A DNA stretch of 64,000 nt. Source: Varroa destructor (Eukaryota > Arthropoda > Arachnida > Mesostigmata > Varroidae). Position 1 is the stretch's first letter. Every line of letters begins with the position of its first letter. The DNA lies in assembly GCF_002443255.2 (NCBI RefSeq), contig NW_019211454.1, forward strand, positions 5,551,858-5,615,857. The letters are read 5' to 3'. The translations under genes were made by a program, and so were the position numbers. The notes under the pieces are model-generated. The model ran no database searches and was not told where the DNA came from. It worked only from the letters and a program-made list of their open reading frames with translations. This document shows positions 49,506 through 61,791 of this stretch, in pieces.

Positions 49506-50208
49506 GTAAGTTTGCCATTTTATACAGACGGGAATAATGTCGGCACCCCTACATAGGCCAGAGTGAATAGCCTTTCTTAGTTAAAGAAATTCGTGTTTGA
49601 GCTTTTCTATAGCTCACCAATAATAACTCGCTTGGCCTCATGGATATTCAAGATTTTGCCAGTGGCCGTTATAAAGATGTATATATATGCGATCTGTGAG
49701 TGTCTACGCATTGGATTTCTAGGGGTCCTTTCGCTGCAGACGACATGCTACGATAAGATGACTTTCACTTCAGTGTTCACTGTTTGCCTGAATGTTCCCT
49801 GCTTTCATCTTGCTTTAGCAAAATCAATGTCATCATTAAAAATAATCGTGATACACAGGTAAAAGGCAAGCTCTAGTCGCAGATAATATATCAAAGCAGC
49901 TGTCGATCGTTTTCATACTATTTTTGACATTTTCTGCCAATAAGAGAAAGTCAACGCTCGTATTTTTGGCCATCTACCCGCACAGGGCCTCGTTACACGT
50001 ATGTATATCACATATTGTATCGTATAGGGGCCTTTTGGTTTGGCCTTCTTGAAGCAATTACGGCGATGCAACTGCCCCATGTGCAACAGCTTCACTGCCC
50101 AATCTCATCTTATGGCCTTATAAAGCTGCAAATGGTGTTCTTACTACTGCTAAAGCTGTATTCTACGGCGGGACCTTGAGTGGAGCATGCCAGGAGCCAC
50201 AGCAGACG

Positions 50209-50223
50209 TCATCATCATCATCA
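50209..50223. repeat. (TCA)n microsatellite
   Basis: Five TCA-like units in a GC-richer patch. Confidence 0.85.
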
Positions 50224-51004
50224 CTACTGCTGCCCTGTTTCCTAACTCATCTATACCTTAAGAAAGGATCTCTTTCATTGCGGGCCGAAGCTTGGCAACC
50301 AACGAGATCATCTGGAGTGAAACAGTCTGAATGGCTCTGTTTGTAACTTCGGCTGACAGGACGACAGCTTACACATTAGAGTAGATCATTATTGATGGGG
50401 CAATGACAGCACTCGAAGATGATTCGGGAAACGGCCAGGAACTGTCCTGGCGGCGCGTACTATTCACGCAGTGTAGTTCGCCCCCCAAACTTTGTTGAGC
50501 TAGAAAACCGCTACGAACGCTTTCAATGAAGTAGTCCAAAGCTTAAATGACAGTAATATACAGTATCGTCATAGCACCTTGCGCGAGATAAAGAAACAGA
50601 TGAAAAGTGTGAATTAACCGCACATAAACATGGGCGTTGCTGAGTAGATGAATTTAAACTGAACTCGGCTTTAAGTGGGATTTGGGGATAGATTAAATAA
50701 TAATAATATTACTATCTTGAATGTATCGGAGATGTAGTGTTGAAGGTCAAAAAAACGGTAGCTGTAAAGGCGCCCGCAGACATCTAGTTCTCCGTACGGG
50801 AGTTCGTCTGTTCATTCGAGCTTCGTCGAGAGATACACGTAAAACGCGCGATGCTGTTTTTTTTTTACAGTGTAAGTGTAAAAAATAAAGTTATTATGGG
50901 GTAAAAAAGGTACGCTTTTTTGCGGTGAATATGTACATTTAATCTACTGGATTAATGGTATTCCAATTGATGTTCTAGTCCAACCAAGAATCACCAAATA
51001 AAAA

Positions 51005-51025
51005 ATATATATATATATATTATAT
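51005..51025. repeat. TA microsatellite
   Basis: A short AT dinucleotide tract followed by a second TATATATG block. Confidence 0.85.
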
Positions 51026-54000
51026 TTTCATATATATGCTGTATTTTTTATTGAATTAGATACGCTTGTTGGAGCTTTTCGCCAGTTTGCGAAGGGGCAA
51101 AGGTAGCGTCACATTGAGAGCAAGATACGTACATTGATTGTCATAGCGAACTATCCGGAACAACATTTGGCTTTATCTGCGGCGATACATAATAGAAACC
51201 AGCAAGAACAGTAGATCAGTATACAATTAAGCTTGAACGATATTAGAAACGGAATGATCTTCCATAGCTTCCTTCAGGAGAGCACTGAATATACTCTATC
51301 GAGAAACAAAATTCTAAATCAATTTAATTATATTCTTGATTTAGGCTGTAGACATTGTCGATGTTTCATTTAAAAGGTATATAGCGTACAGCCTATTCTC
51401 GTGGGCCTATTAGGTCAGTTCAATCATCCCGTTACATATAACCGTGTCCCCGAAACATTGTTGCACTTAAACATGGCTACCGCTAATGATTCTAGTTAAA
51501 TAGAAAAATCTGCGTAATGAAATACTTCAGTTACTTTAAACGACGTACGGTTCACTTATACCTAGGGCATAGTGTAAAATTCACCGGCATTTCTCTTAAC
51601 GTCAAAATACAAAAGGTACGGAATTAATGGTTCGAATAACAGTGAAAGCAATACACGATCGGTACATTTCTCGACAAACCTAATAACACTTCTAAGACTA
51701 GTCATATCAAAACTAATTCTCGTGGTGACGAGCAGAAGGCCGCAAGCTGGGTATGTAGGATGAAAAAGGACTTGATGAAATAGATCAATAGGAATATCCA
51801 AATGTGCGCTAGTTCAGCATGTGAAACGTTCATAAGATGATAACGAGATAAATTTTTTTACAATATCACTAAGCAAAGTCCTTTTTACTCTAAGCAGCTA
51901 CAATAACAGCGACCCATATGTGAGAAATTTCCGGCCTGATTATTCGTGTGGCTAACAAGCTGTTCCGAACTGGTGTCCTATAAAATCTGCTGACGTAATC
52001 GTTTGAAAGTAAGTTCGTTCATTGCTTACATGGCTAGTAGTTAGGTACCTTGATCATTAACTTTAGCCAATTCTTATCTGATCTGTCACGGCTTAATAAT
52101 GATAAGAAAGGATGTACTTTGTATTGAACTCGCTAAACTTGTCAACACTCCTGTACGTCTTTTCAGCGTAACTTAATTGCAAAACAATCAATGATCATCT
52201 CTGTGTGCATCTATTTAAGATTACCTAGACCTACGTGACGTTTTACGTTAAAATATGTTCTTTCAAAATTCTAATATTTCTTTGACATTCGTGTACAATA
52301 TCCGTTATGTCTTAAACTCCTTCAATTCGAGGTTACCGAGGGGTCTAGTTTGTTCCACTTCAGAAGCTCACGTTCACACCCAGTTATTATAGGAGGCTTC
52401 TCCGCGTCCGTAGAACGACCATCGTTCTCCTAGGAAACAATGAAAGGGGACTAGGCGTCTTCAAGGCCGGGCCATCCTGTAATTTGCAGTTATAATGGGC
52501 CGCCCTCCGGGGCACCCTTACTCGGAATGGAGAGGTAGGATGCACCACTTATTAGGGTGTCAAGGGTGATATAAATTTGTTTCTTCTAAACCGTGTAATG
52601 TTACTGGAGAAAGTGCAGTTACAGTGATCACGACCCACACGAGGGGCGATCGTAGGAAGGCGTCCATTAAAACAGATTTTTGTTAAGCGAACGTTTATTA
52701 TTAACATAAATATTGATTTAAAGTGCCACAGTGTAGCTTGTCCCTTGACCACAGAGGGAAACCATTTTATCCAATAGAGAAAAAACAATACGTAGTAAAC
52801 GCGAAGCTTCAATCTCGACCACGGTCAAACAGGCTACACTCAAAATTCGAATGAACAAAAGTCTACTTATTGTTGTCCTATCAAAAGCCAACCATCAATA
52901 GCAGATTTTACGTTATAATTTTAAGGTAATTTCAGCTACTTCTGAATATATGGAAAGTATGAGCGCAGTTTATCAGAAATCGAGAACTAGAGTTAGTTCC
53001 TAATGTGCATAAAAATCTAACTGTAGCTACACAATTAGAGTTATTACATAGCTAACTTATACTGTAAAATTTACCGCAGTTTAATTTTTTAAGGGTGACA
53101 GTATACCCTTCGTACCACCAGTCACGATGGTGAAGCTCTAATCAAAACACATTAACGTGCTTGACAAAGCCTCAAAAATGAGCAGAAAACAAGCGCTTGA
53201 TGTTGAAATGTAAAGCTGTTATTTTTAAGCATTTTGAAGTGTTCAGGTCATGATAAATACAAACAAAAGACGTTTCGGCCAAAGCAAAAACATTCACCCC
53301 TCACATTACCCAAACCTCATTTATATCATCAAACCTCATGATGTATAATTTTTTAACGTAGGAGCTACCACCTACTATCATACCCAGTACAAGAGGCTTT
53401 GCACCTCCGTTTTTCGGAACAGAAAAATTTTATCTATACTTGTCTTTGTAAATATTACCGAGAAGTAACGTCTGTTATATGAGCTGCCTTTTCCCGGGCA
53501 AAGCAGTCTGTTCAAACGGACGGAGTTGGTAGACGAAAACTGATGACCATGGGCGGTCGATAGCGTTGGTCAACGACGTATGTCATACCATTCTCTCGCA
53601 GACAGATTGCTCAGCGTCAGATCATTCATGTGAGGAAGTGAGGCCAAGTGGCCGTTTGGCTAAGCGTGTGTGTAACGTATTTCAATAGAACGCAAGGCGC
53701 GTGCCTTAAACGTTATGCTTGTATCTTGACAGACAAATAAAGGTATTACGTCTTCTTATATGAGTAGTTGCCTGTATAAGAAAGAAAATATCATCATGTT
53801 ACAGAGAAAGTTGATGTTTGAGGAACTAGATAAGGGAGAAAGAATTTAGATTTGATAAAAAAATAAAGAGGATAATGAAATCTATAATTAGCAATCGATT
53901 TACGTTTAGCAGGAAAACGATGTTCTATAAAGATGCTTTTCGGATTTAATCTCGCTGTAACTTAAAAGTTGTCCAAGTTAGCGGACTGTTCGGTGCAAAC

Positions 54001-55871
54001 ACATAACTCCTGATACAGTTTGGCCCGAGAAATGCTCTAAAAACTGTTCATTTTACGAAAAACTACACTGATTACCGCTGAAATAAAAGTTGAGCGAAAT
54101 TAAATCGTATTCGTCTCAGCGTTTGCAAACGACGCAAGTTATAGCTAAGTTAAATTTCCGTAGGCTTACAAGTTGACAATTGCGCAAAAAGGACAATGGA
54201 AGGTCAGCGTTTCTTTATCACGTCACCACAGCTTGGTCAGGTTTTGTCGGACACCTATTCATTTTTTTCAAGCGAAATACAATTAAAGGAGGTTAAAAAT
54301 TATCTTCAAAATTCGCTTGCGGTCTGTCTGACTGGCACATTCTACAATAATTAAGGATGTATAGAACAAGGTGGGTTTGGATTCTGGAAAAGTTGATGTT
54401 TTGACTGCAGGGGAAAGACAGAGTACCGGACCATTGCAGGATGTCTGAAGCAAAAATTAGTTTAATCAGACAGGCCATCGTCCAGTATGTATGAATAATG
54501 TCGATGTGTAATAGTTGAAGTAAAAAAAAGTTGTAATGTGTAATTGCGATTTCTCGTTATGTGAATTTTTGTGTATGTACATGTATCCTTGTTGCTACGG
54601 TCCAAATTCATTGTGAAATTGTATTTTTTTTTTTTTAAATATACATACTTCTTATACACAGATAGTTAAATTATCCATGTATAATACCTCCACTTGGTCT
54701 GAATTCAGTAAATTTAGCAAGGTTGTTATCATCCATTTTATCAGTTATAATTTACCGAACGTTTTAGGTCCATATCCACTTCTATCTTAACTGGCGCAAG
54801 CAAATAGTAAAACGATAGCATTTTACATTTAAATCACAAACCAGCTCTCACTAAGTAGAACTAAAACAAGAATCACGTTTATGCATATAGATACGTCCAA
54901 CTAACTCCGCCTCCTTTCCAACTCCTTGTCCGTTGTTATATTCGGTTCATCCCAGGGTATTTGTATCCTTTCCGAGTGATCAGTATCGCTGCATCCGAAC
55001 TAGTCATCCACCGCTCAGCTGTAGCTGCTTCAGTGAAGGTAATAGCTTTTACCTAGGGTGCCGTGCGCCATAATCAGCGGGTAAGTGAAATACCTGTGTG
55101 AGTTCTGAGCGACTATATTGCATCCAGACAAAGATGGGGTATGGGAACTTTTCATCAAAATTTTCATTTCTAGCTGACGCCCAGCCTAGGTCACTGGCTG
55201 GAGGCTAGGGGCAAACTACCTTAAGAAGAAAACAGTAAAATAGTGCAGTGTCGACGATCGCAATACCGCCTACCGGCGTCCATTGCTTCAATGGATTATG
55301 CCTTATTTTCAAGTTAGACCTAGATTAGGTTTAAAAGAATTTAAAAGAAAATTCCTGTTTCAGACTGAAAAACCAAAAAGGATCGTCGAAGCAAGCAGAA
55401 CAACACGCTGTTAGAATAGGGAACACAATGTGGAGTTGTGTTATTGGAAATTGCTTGCTGTTTCCTTACTAACCGTATAAGAAGGAGAACTTCGAAATAT
55501 CAAAGCTGCCTAGGTCGACGTGGGTGCGTGTTGCACTGTCAACTAGATGCTCTGAGGAATGATCCTGCCCAAGGTCGAGATTCGTAATAGATATGTGAAC
55601 TAAACGGCTCCTAAGATGCTATCATTGGAAACGAATTCAAAACGTCAACGTTATGAAATGCGTTCATCGTGTTACGTGTAGTTGAAACCGTAGACCTACT
55701 AGCAGAAGGACAATTGATTTTCTAGGCTATCTGTAAGTTTTTTTCAATTTAAGTTACAACATTTAGATTAGTTGATTGGGTAAATAGTCACTCTGTTTTC
55801 ACTGTCGGTCCGTCTTGATGTGCGATTAAATACTTTTTCATTACCTACCCTTTAGTAAGAGTCTCTGCTAA

Positions 55872-55899
55872 CATTTTTTCAGGTAAAACACAGGTAAGC
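55872..55899 (+). promoter_or_regulatory. Candidate recursive splice site or 11-base microexon
   Basis: ACATTTTTTCAG is directly followed by GTAAAA (55883) and, 11 bases later, by CACAG|GTAAGC (55894). A pyrimidine tract plus CAG|GTA is the signature of ratchet points known from long arthropod introns. Alternatively GTAAAACACAG is an 11-base microexon. It lies inside the putative 14-kb intron between 49505 and 63780. Confidence 0.3.
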
Positions 55900-56577
55900 T
55901 TTCAAGGAATTCGTTTTGCCTTGTATTCCTTAAGGTCAATGAATGGGGAAATGCCCGCTGTGCTAAATTAGTTCACAGTCTTATACGGAACAGGGAACAA
56001 ACAGCTTCGTCTCTTTTAAAGTCAGAGGGAACGCAAGTAAAGCTTTAACGAAAGCTTTTTCATGATTCATTAAGCTTAGAAGTCCAGCCGAGGAGCGACA
56101 TGTTTGACCTTGTGGCATTACTATAGATAGATACGCTCTGAGTAACAAAATTTAAAGAATTTTCACAGCGATTCTTTATGGCGGTTGGAGTGCTAGTTCG
56201 TACTTGTAACCAAGCTTCAAATTTTCACTGTAATTTACTACGAAAGTTAGTCCTAAAAATTTTAGAAGACCCAATAGCTTCAGAGGTTACTAAACTGCTT
56301 TTTACAAAGAATAGTGAACATGCAATTCATAGAATCGAATTATGATAGCTTATTACGGGAACTGCAGGTTACATCCCATAACTGGTGTCTGTAGTTTTTG
56401 CTTCGTACTTCTACCAAACCCAGAACTGAGTACTTGAAAAAAACGCAGCTAAAATATTGCTTCGGCACACGTTGTGTGCCGCTTTTTTTCTCTATCTAAG
56501 CGGTTTTGCGATCTGATCCGGCATGATGGTGCCGCTGTCGTTCGAGATATCGGCTGCCAGAAAACGTCGTCGACCGA

Positions 56578-56582
56578 TCAGT
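56578..56582 (+). promoter_or_regulatory. Possible initiator (TCAGT)
   Basis: TCAGT preceded by CGA and followed by CTTCC matches the arthropod initiator core and sits 75 bases upstream of the ATG at 56657 in a pyrimidine-rich leader. It is a five-base motif, so weak alone. Confidence 0.2.
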
Positions 56583-56656
56583 CTTCCTTTATTCATTTCT
56601 CTCCACGCCCTTCTCCATCAGGACCGTTTCGAAGTCGGCAATGTTATTCGCTAGCT

Positions 56657-56836
56657 ATGACGACTACCAATGCTGGCGACCCGTCACTGCCCGTAGAATG
56701 CCTCTCTTATATACTAGAGAGTTGTTTCAGCATTCGCAGCAACGGCGAAAAGGCAGTGGTGGTAGCGTCGGGAAAAGGGTCGAATTCGGTCTTGTCAGAC
56801 TCCATGCGACAGTGTCATAAATTAGGACATTTATTG
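56657..56836 (+). CDS. Candidate first coding exon, short F-box-like start
   Basis: The ATG at 56657 opens 60 codons ending in phase 0 at GAT|GTATGT (donor 56837); unspliced, the frame stops four codons later. The product starts MTTTNAGDPSLPVECLSYIL; LPVECLSYIL resembles the first helix of F-box motifs (LPxExLxxIL), but the rest (NGEKAVVVASGKGSNSV) does not continue the domain in an obvious way. The open frame extends upstream to 56474, and the region is GC-richer than its surroundings with a possible initiator. It does not fit the phase chain of the other candidates on this strand unless it starts a separate gene. Confidence 0.25.
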
Positions 56837-59800
56837 GATGTATGTTGACGGCATTCTGCTTCTGCAGCTACCACTGCCAAGGACTCAATAGCGCAGAGCT
56901 ATTCGCTGCGACATGCTGCGTCATCCGGAGAAAAGTGTTGAATAGTCGGAATAAGGCGGGCTTGCGCGACACGGAATGTCTCGGAGACAAGAGCCGCGCA
57001 CCGAAAACCGTTCGGCGTTGGAATCGAACGAACTAGCGGGCCGGCGTTCGCTCGAGCGTTCGGTCGCTTGGAGGAAATGTCGAAATTGAACCGAGAAATA
57101 TACTCGCGTCTACTTGAGAGACACAAGCAACCAGTCAAAAGTGGTAAAAGGATGTTGTCAAAGTTGGGACCACACAATACTTCATATTTTTATCTGGTTC
57201 CCCCTGCATAAGCGAATATAAACAGTGAGGACAAATACGTCAATGTAGTTTTGTCAGACGATGCACAAAAAGGGCAACCAATTTAATCCATTCGACAGCG
57301 GCATAGCTGACGAAAATTGGGAATGTGTGCAAGAATCTATGCCGATCTTTGAGGGTATTCCCCACTTCATCACAACAGTAAATGCCCAAGCAAAAAGAGC
57401 GAGATGGCAACTGATGATAAGTGAAGTACACATGATTGAATGTAGGCTTATATAAACAGTAACGTTTTGTTTGTTTCTATTTTGAGCAGTGACAAAATTG
57501 GTCATATTTGAAGTCTTCAATAAAAAAAAATTGCTTACAGTCACAGAGTCCAGATAGGTAGCGACGGATAGGGGTGTTATCGGTAAATTACAAGTCAGCA
57601 CAACTTGTTCATCTAAACTTGGTTAAGAATTTAAAAACAATGCGGTTAATTGTTTTGATCGCACGGAGAGTCAGAGTTAAGATAAACCGAATAACGAGCA
57701 CCAATTGTTTCTCTACCCCATATTTTCTGAAGCACTCAGTTACGATGTTTTTACCAACTATGGTAATATTTCGGTTGCAGCCTGAAACAATCTATATATT
57801 GAAAAGGAATAGAAAGAATAGGATGCGTGGGCTCGTTTTTTCGGGTAATTTTCAGTTCAATATTTTTTGTTATAAAGTAGTACTTCACCGGTAAATTCAA
57901 GGGTGCTAGAAAAAGCATGCTTTCTTTAGAACAAAATCAACAATTCAAGAAGGTAAGGTTAGGAATGGCACGCTCTGAGTACAATTCGACCATCCTTGAA
58001 ATGCTTTGCCCACGATGTAAAATACGCGAGACTATACATTATATTAATTTACAACCCTTAACGGTCCGTAAAATGACCAACCATTATTTAGCCTCCAAAA
58101 AATCCAGCAGGATTTTCGTCATACTGTAATGAAATATTCCCAATTAAAAATGATTTGATCTGCGAAAATTAATAAAAAAGGAATCAAAAATACACAGCTA
58201 ATGATGCCGCTATCCTGGGTATCAACTTAGCCAATCTTTTGTTATGTCCATTGTTGTCTCATAGATTATGAGGTCCTGATATATGTGTCTAATATCAGAA
58301 ATATCAGGAAGATGCTCTTAAAAGAGATGCTTTTACTGTTCTCGTAAGAAATTATTTTTAATCACGGATCATTAACCTATTTTTGATTTTTCTTTATTAA
58401 AAAAAATTTTTCTGTTGATCCACAAGTCAATTGTGGCGGCACCACCACCACTGCTTCGCCCGTTGCCCCGAAAATGTTTTATGTTGTGTTCAGAAACACA
58501 CTCTTTATCCCTAGCCTTTATAGGTCCTATTCTACTTACTCTTTAGTCACTTATGACCTAAATAAAAAAATGCTTCAAAAATTCTAAATAAAAAAATAAG
58601 ATTTTCTTTCAAATGATTGCATATGAGTTTCAGCATAAACTAAAAACACTGAAATTTTAAGTGAGGGGTCTTTTAAATGAAAACGTTCGTCAGAACGTTT
58701 TAGCTAAAGCATGGAAAAAAACATAGTTTCATTCAATTACCACCTAGTTAAGTATTATTATTATAAATTATCATTATTTGTAGAAAATCGATCATAGTAT
58801 AGAAAATAATGTTAATAATGACGGACGCACGTAGTACTTTTGAATTGTTCTAATCATTCAATGTTACGTAAGACAATCATGACAGTTGACCTATTAGAAA
58901 CGACTGGATAGAACGCGAAAATATTGAAATTCTATGTGCACAAATGTGTGGTCGTTCGATTGGTTTACTACCGTTATTAGTAGATAAAATGGCCTTCGAA
59001 GTTCCTGCGCATGTATTACACCTACGCATTTACAAATGACTTTGTGGGCAGGACACACAGTTGTCAGAGGACATGTTTTCCTCGTAAAGTCTGAGCTAAC
59101 AGGCCAGCCGACGCAGATGAAACTCGACAGTTCGACATTCCCGTTCTCGGCGAATATAAAACGATGTCGCGCACAAAAGCTTGTTTTAACTGTTATAGCT
59201 TCTCGTCTCCTGTTTGTTATGTGATATAGTAGACGCAGAAGACGAGGTCCGATAGACGCTGGTCGACCTATAGTTTTGCGTGCCCTGCACAATGATGGAA
59301 ATTGCTTGCAATGCTCCTCACCCGATTACTGCTGACACTGTATACATACGAAGTTTCCTAACGCTGGAAGGACCTTAGCTCAACTTACATTTGAGACATC
59401 GGCTGGTTCCTTGCGGAATAATGGCGCCTTATTTTTGGCACTGAACAGCTCTTCGCGCGGAACGTTTCTCCCGCTCAACCAGTAAAAGAAAGTTCAGATA
59501 AAATTGTACATTAGCATCAGTGTGCATCTTTTGAGGCGACTATGTTCCTGTTGTGCAGGGACACGTTTAAGTAAAATAGATTTTCGCCACCCAACAGGCC
59601 ATTACGGTTACCCACTTGCAACTTTCGAACGGTTATAGACGTGTAATTCTTTGTGAGTGTGGGCGACTTCGTCATATGCATCGGCATATTTGTCCTTTCT
59701 GGTCAGCGCATGCCGGCCACCCCACAAAGGCCCTATGTGTCACAACAAGCAAACAGTTAAACTCCGTCTAAATCAAATCTACTCTACTGAGCTTTGGCAA

Positions 59801-61372
59801 CCGCTTATCGAGAAACGCACGAGTCATAGAATTGAGCACTGACGCCTCGTCACGTTGAAAGCAAGAGTCGTCGCTGCCACGGATCTACGTTAGTTAAGAT
59901 AAGCGAACACCACCACATAGCCAGATGGGCCTTGTGGAAAGGTGTTGCGTTGAAGCCATGGTCCGCCCGCGTCGTTATTCCAGGCTCTTTTACTTTTTAA
60001 GCGCGTTTCATTGTCGCTGGTCTTTGACAATATGAAAGCATACGCAGCCAAGCCATGTTACGGAGCCGATACCAGCCGATACTCTATTTTCAGGACGTTT
60101 GAAAATACTTATGCGACAACTAATGATGTCACTGTGTCTTTGTAAAACACTCAACTATGTTTACTAGTCGGATATACTTATCTATTAAAATGCAAATTCC
60201 CTTCAATTTTATAAGATAAATTTTTCAAAAACACAAGCCAACTTTTCTAAAAATGAATCTCGAAGTGAATACCGGGTTTAGAGATGAATGCTTGATGATA
60301 AATGTCCATGTGGGTAAACTGACGCCATTAATGCCACTTGCTGATATCGTCATCGGTAGACAAAGAGAAGTAGGAACACGACTGCGGTGAATTTCATCGA
60401 TGGAAGACATGTGTGGTCCACGGAACGTGGCTTGGAATCTTCATCTTCCCAACCAGCTTGTTGATCTGAGCCAACATAATGGAAACGTGCTAAAATGCCC
60501 ATGTGTATTTTAGTAAACACAAAATTTAGTCGAAAATAAATCTCTTCAGATGAGCTTCTTGTTCTATTTTAACAGCATATATTGAGAGTTTCGCACTAGC
60601 CTGGCCTTTAATCAAGAGACTATAAATATAGTTAATCGAAAGCCACCAATGAAAGAAAGCACGTACCTACCTACCTACCTATAATGCAAGATGGATAAGC
60701 TTTGAATGTGACTAATAATAATTGTCCCCGAAAATTGGATTCCCCAATGCGCATGGGAGATCTCTTATTTCCACTAATTAATATTTTCAATTCTCGTAGA
60801 GCGCCTAACTATTAAACATAAAGGCACATTTGATGGTCCAGGTTGAAAACTAGAAATACGTTGTCCCACGCTTTGAGTCGGCCGGCCGGTCTGGGGCAAT
60901 CTTTATTCAAGGCAGTACCGGACGTAAAACGTTTATAAAAGGTGTTTGCAAGTTTTGCAATGGGCGGTAGTTTTTTAGATGTCTAATATAAAGCTCATTA
61001 TCCAACCTACAATCAGGTATCGTGCAACCAGCTCTATAGATTTTTCCGTTTTCAATTTTCACCGGTCTACGCTTCTCAAAGCTTATGACAGACATAAGCT
61101 ATTACACCGTGCCGCCATGTTAGGACGATCAATGCTACTACCGGTAGCGTTGTCAGACCTTAAGAGTGTAATGTTGACTGGGCGCTCTTCCTCTTCGGGG
61201 GAAATTCTCGTCGCCTTTGGTCCGCTATCATACGCGGCCAACTTAGCTTAGATTGAAAGCGGCACAGTTGACAGTGTTCACACCTGAGACCCAGTTAGTA
61301 AACTTGACCCAGCAATCCAGAAGAACTGAAGCAAGAGGCAATCTGCCATAATCGCTTTCGACGTTCCGGTGA
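56837..61372. other. No supported gene
   Basis: GC-rich to about 57.2 kb, where a 44-codon ATG frame starts at 57077 (MSKLNREIYSRLLERHKQP...), then AT-rich. The 132-codon minus frame at 58894-59292 is within chance and has no splice support. A 9-bp-arm hairpin AAAACGTTC/GAACGTTTT lies near 58684-58705, and (TACC)n at 60664. Confidence 0.45.
60664..60680. repeat. (TACC)n microsatellite
   Basis: Four tetranucleotide units. Confidence 0.9.
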
Positions 61373-61728
61373 GCCCGGGACCGGCCATCCACCGAGCACC
61401 ATGGCAAACGTTTTGACGTCGACGTTCAGCTCAACGGCTTGAAGCACGACGATGCCGAGAGAGCCTTTCGCTGTCTCCTTCGTCGAGCCAAATCAATTGT
61501 AAGGCGCGATGTGGCGAAAGGTTAGATCAATGGCGCACTCAACGAGGAGGTGCTTTCGACGACGTTGGCCGCCTACTGATCCCGAAACCTTTGACCCTAC
61601 ACAGGTCCGCTTTTACGGCCGCTTACGAACTGCAGACAAATGGAGAGACCTTCGTAACCTTCAGCAGAACTGGACGCTGTCCTTCTAGCAATCGTTGGTC
61701 GAGACAATCAGTTAAGCCGGCAAGCTAA
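61373..61728 (+). pseudogene. GC-rich coding-like relic, open in shifted frames, with AATAAA downstream
   Basis: Three overlapping plus-strand frames are unusually long here: 61373-61525 (contains KRFDVDVQLNGLKHDDAERA and AFRCLLRRAKSIVRRDVAKG), 61417-61728 (103 codons, Arg/Ser-rich) and 61509-61688 (ATG start; contains RRRWPPTDPETFDP and FYGRLRTADKWRDLRNLQQ). The first and third read like protein, and one appears to take over from the other, as expected if a once-single frame was broken by an indel near 61515-61560. AATAAA lies at 61786-61791, about 100 bases after the last stop. No intron signals are needed, so a decayed retrocopy or a disabled gene fragment is possible. High local GC lowers stop frequency, so chance openness is a real alternative. 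Family not recognised. Confidence 0.25.
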
Positions 61729-61791
61729 ATCATTGTAGTCAGGTTAGCAATGCACAATTGAATATATTATTGGTCGACAAAGTTAAATAAA

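Larger units (their letters stand above)
49506..56656. other. No supported gene; possible long intron with a recursive-splice candidate
   Basis: AT-rich with scattered short frames. A strong acceptor immediately followed by a donor lies at 55882/55883. (TCA)n lies at 50209 and TA-rich repeats at 51005. An acceptor-donor pair near 55056-55080 brackets only 24 bases. Confidence 0.4.

Noticed and set aside
53640..53720. A-box-like TGGCCGTTTGGCTAAGCG suggesting a tRNA
   Set aside because: No B box at the right distance and no acceptor stem.
57022..57040. Minus-strand TTCGATTCC resembling a tRNA T-arm
   Set aside because: The flanking bases do not pair as a T stem and no A box follows in the right place.
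58894..59292. 132-codon minus-strand frame
   Set aside because: Within chance expectation; no acceptor or donor in a useful position and no recognisable motif.
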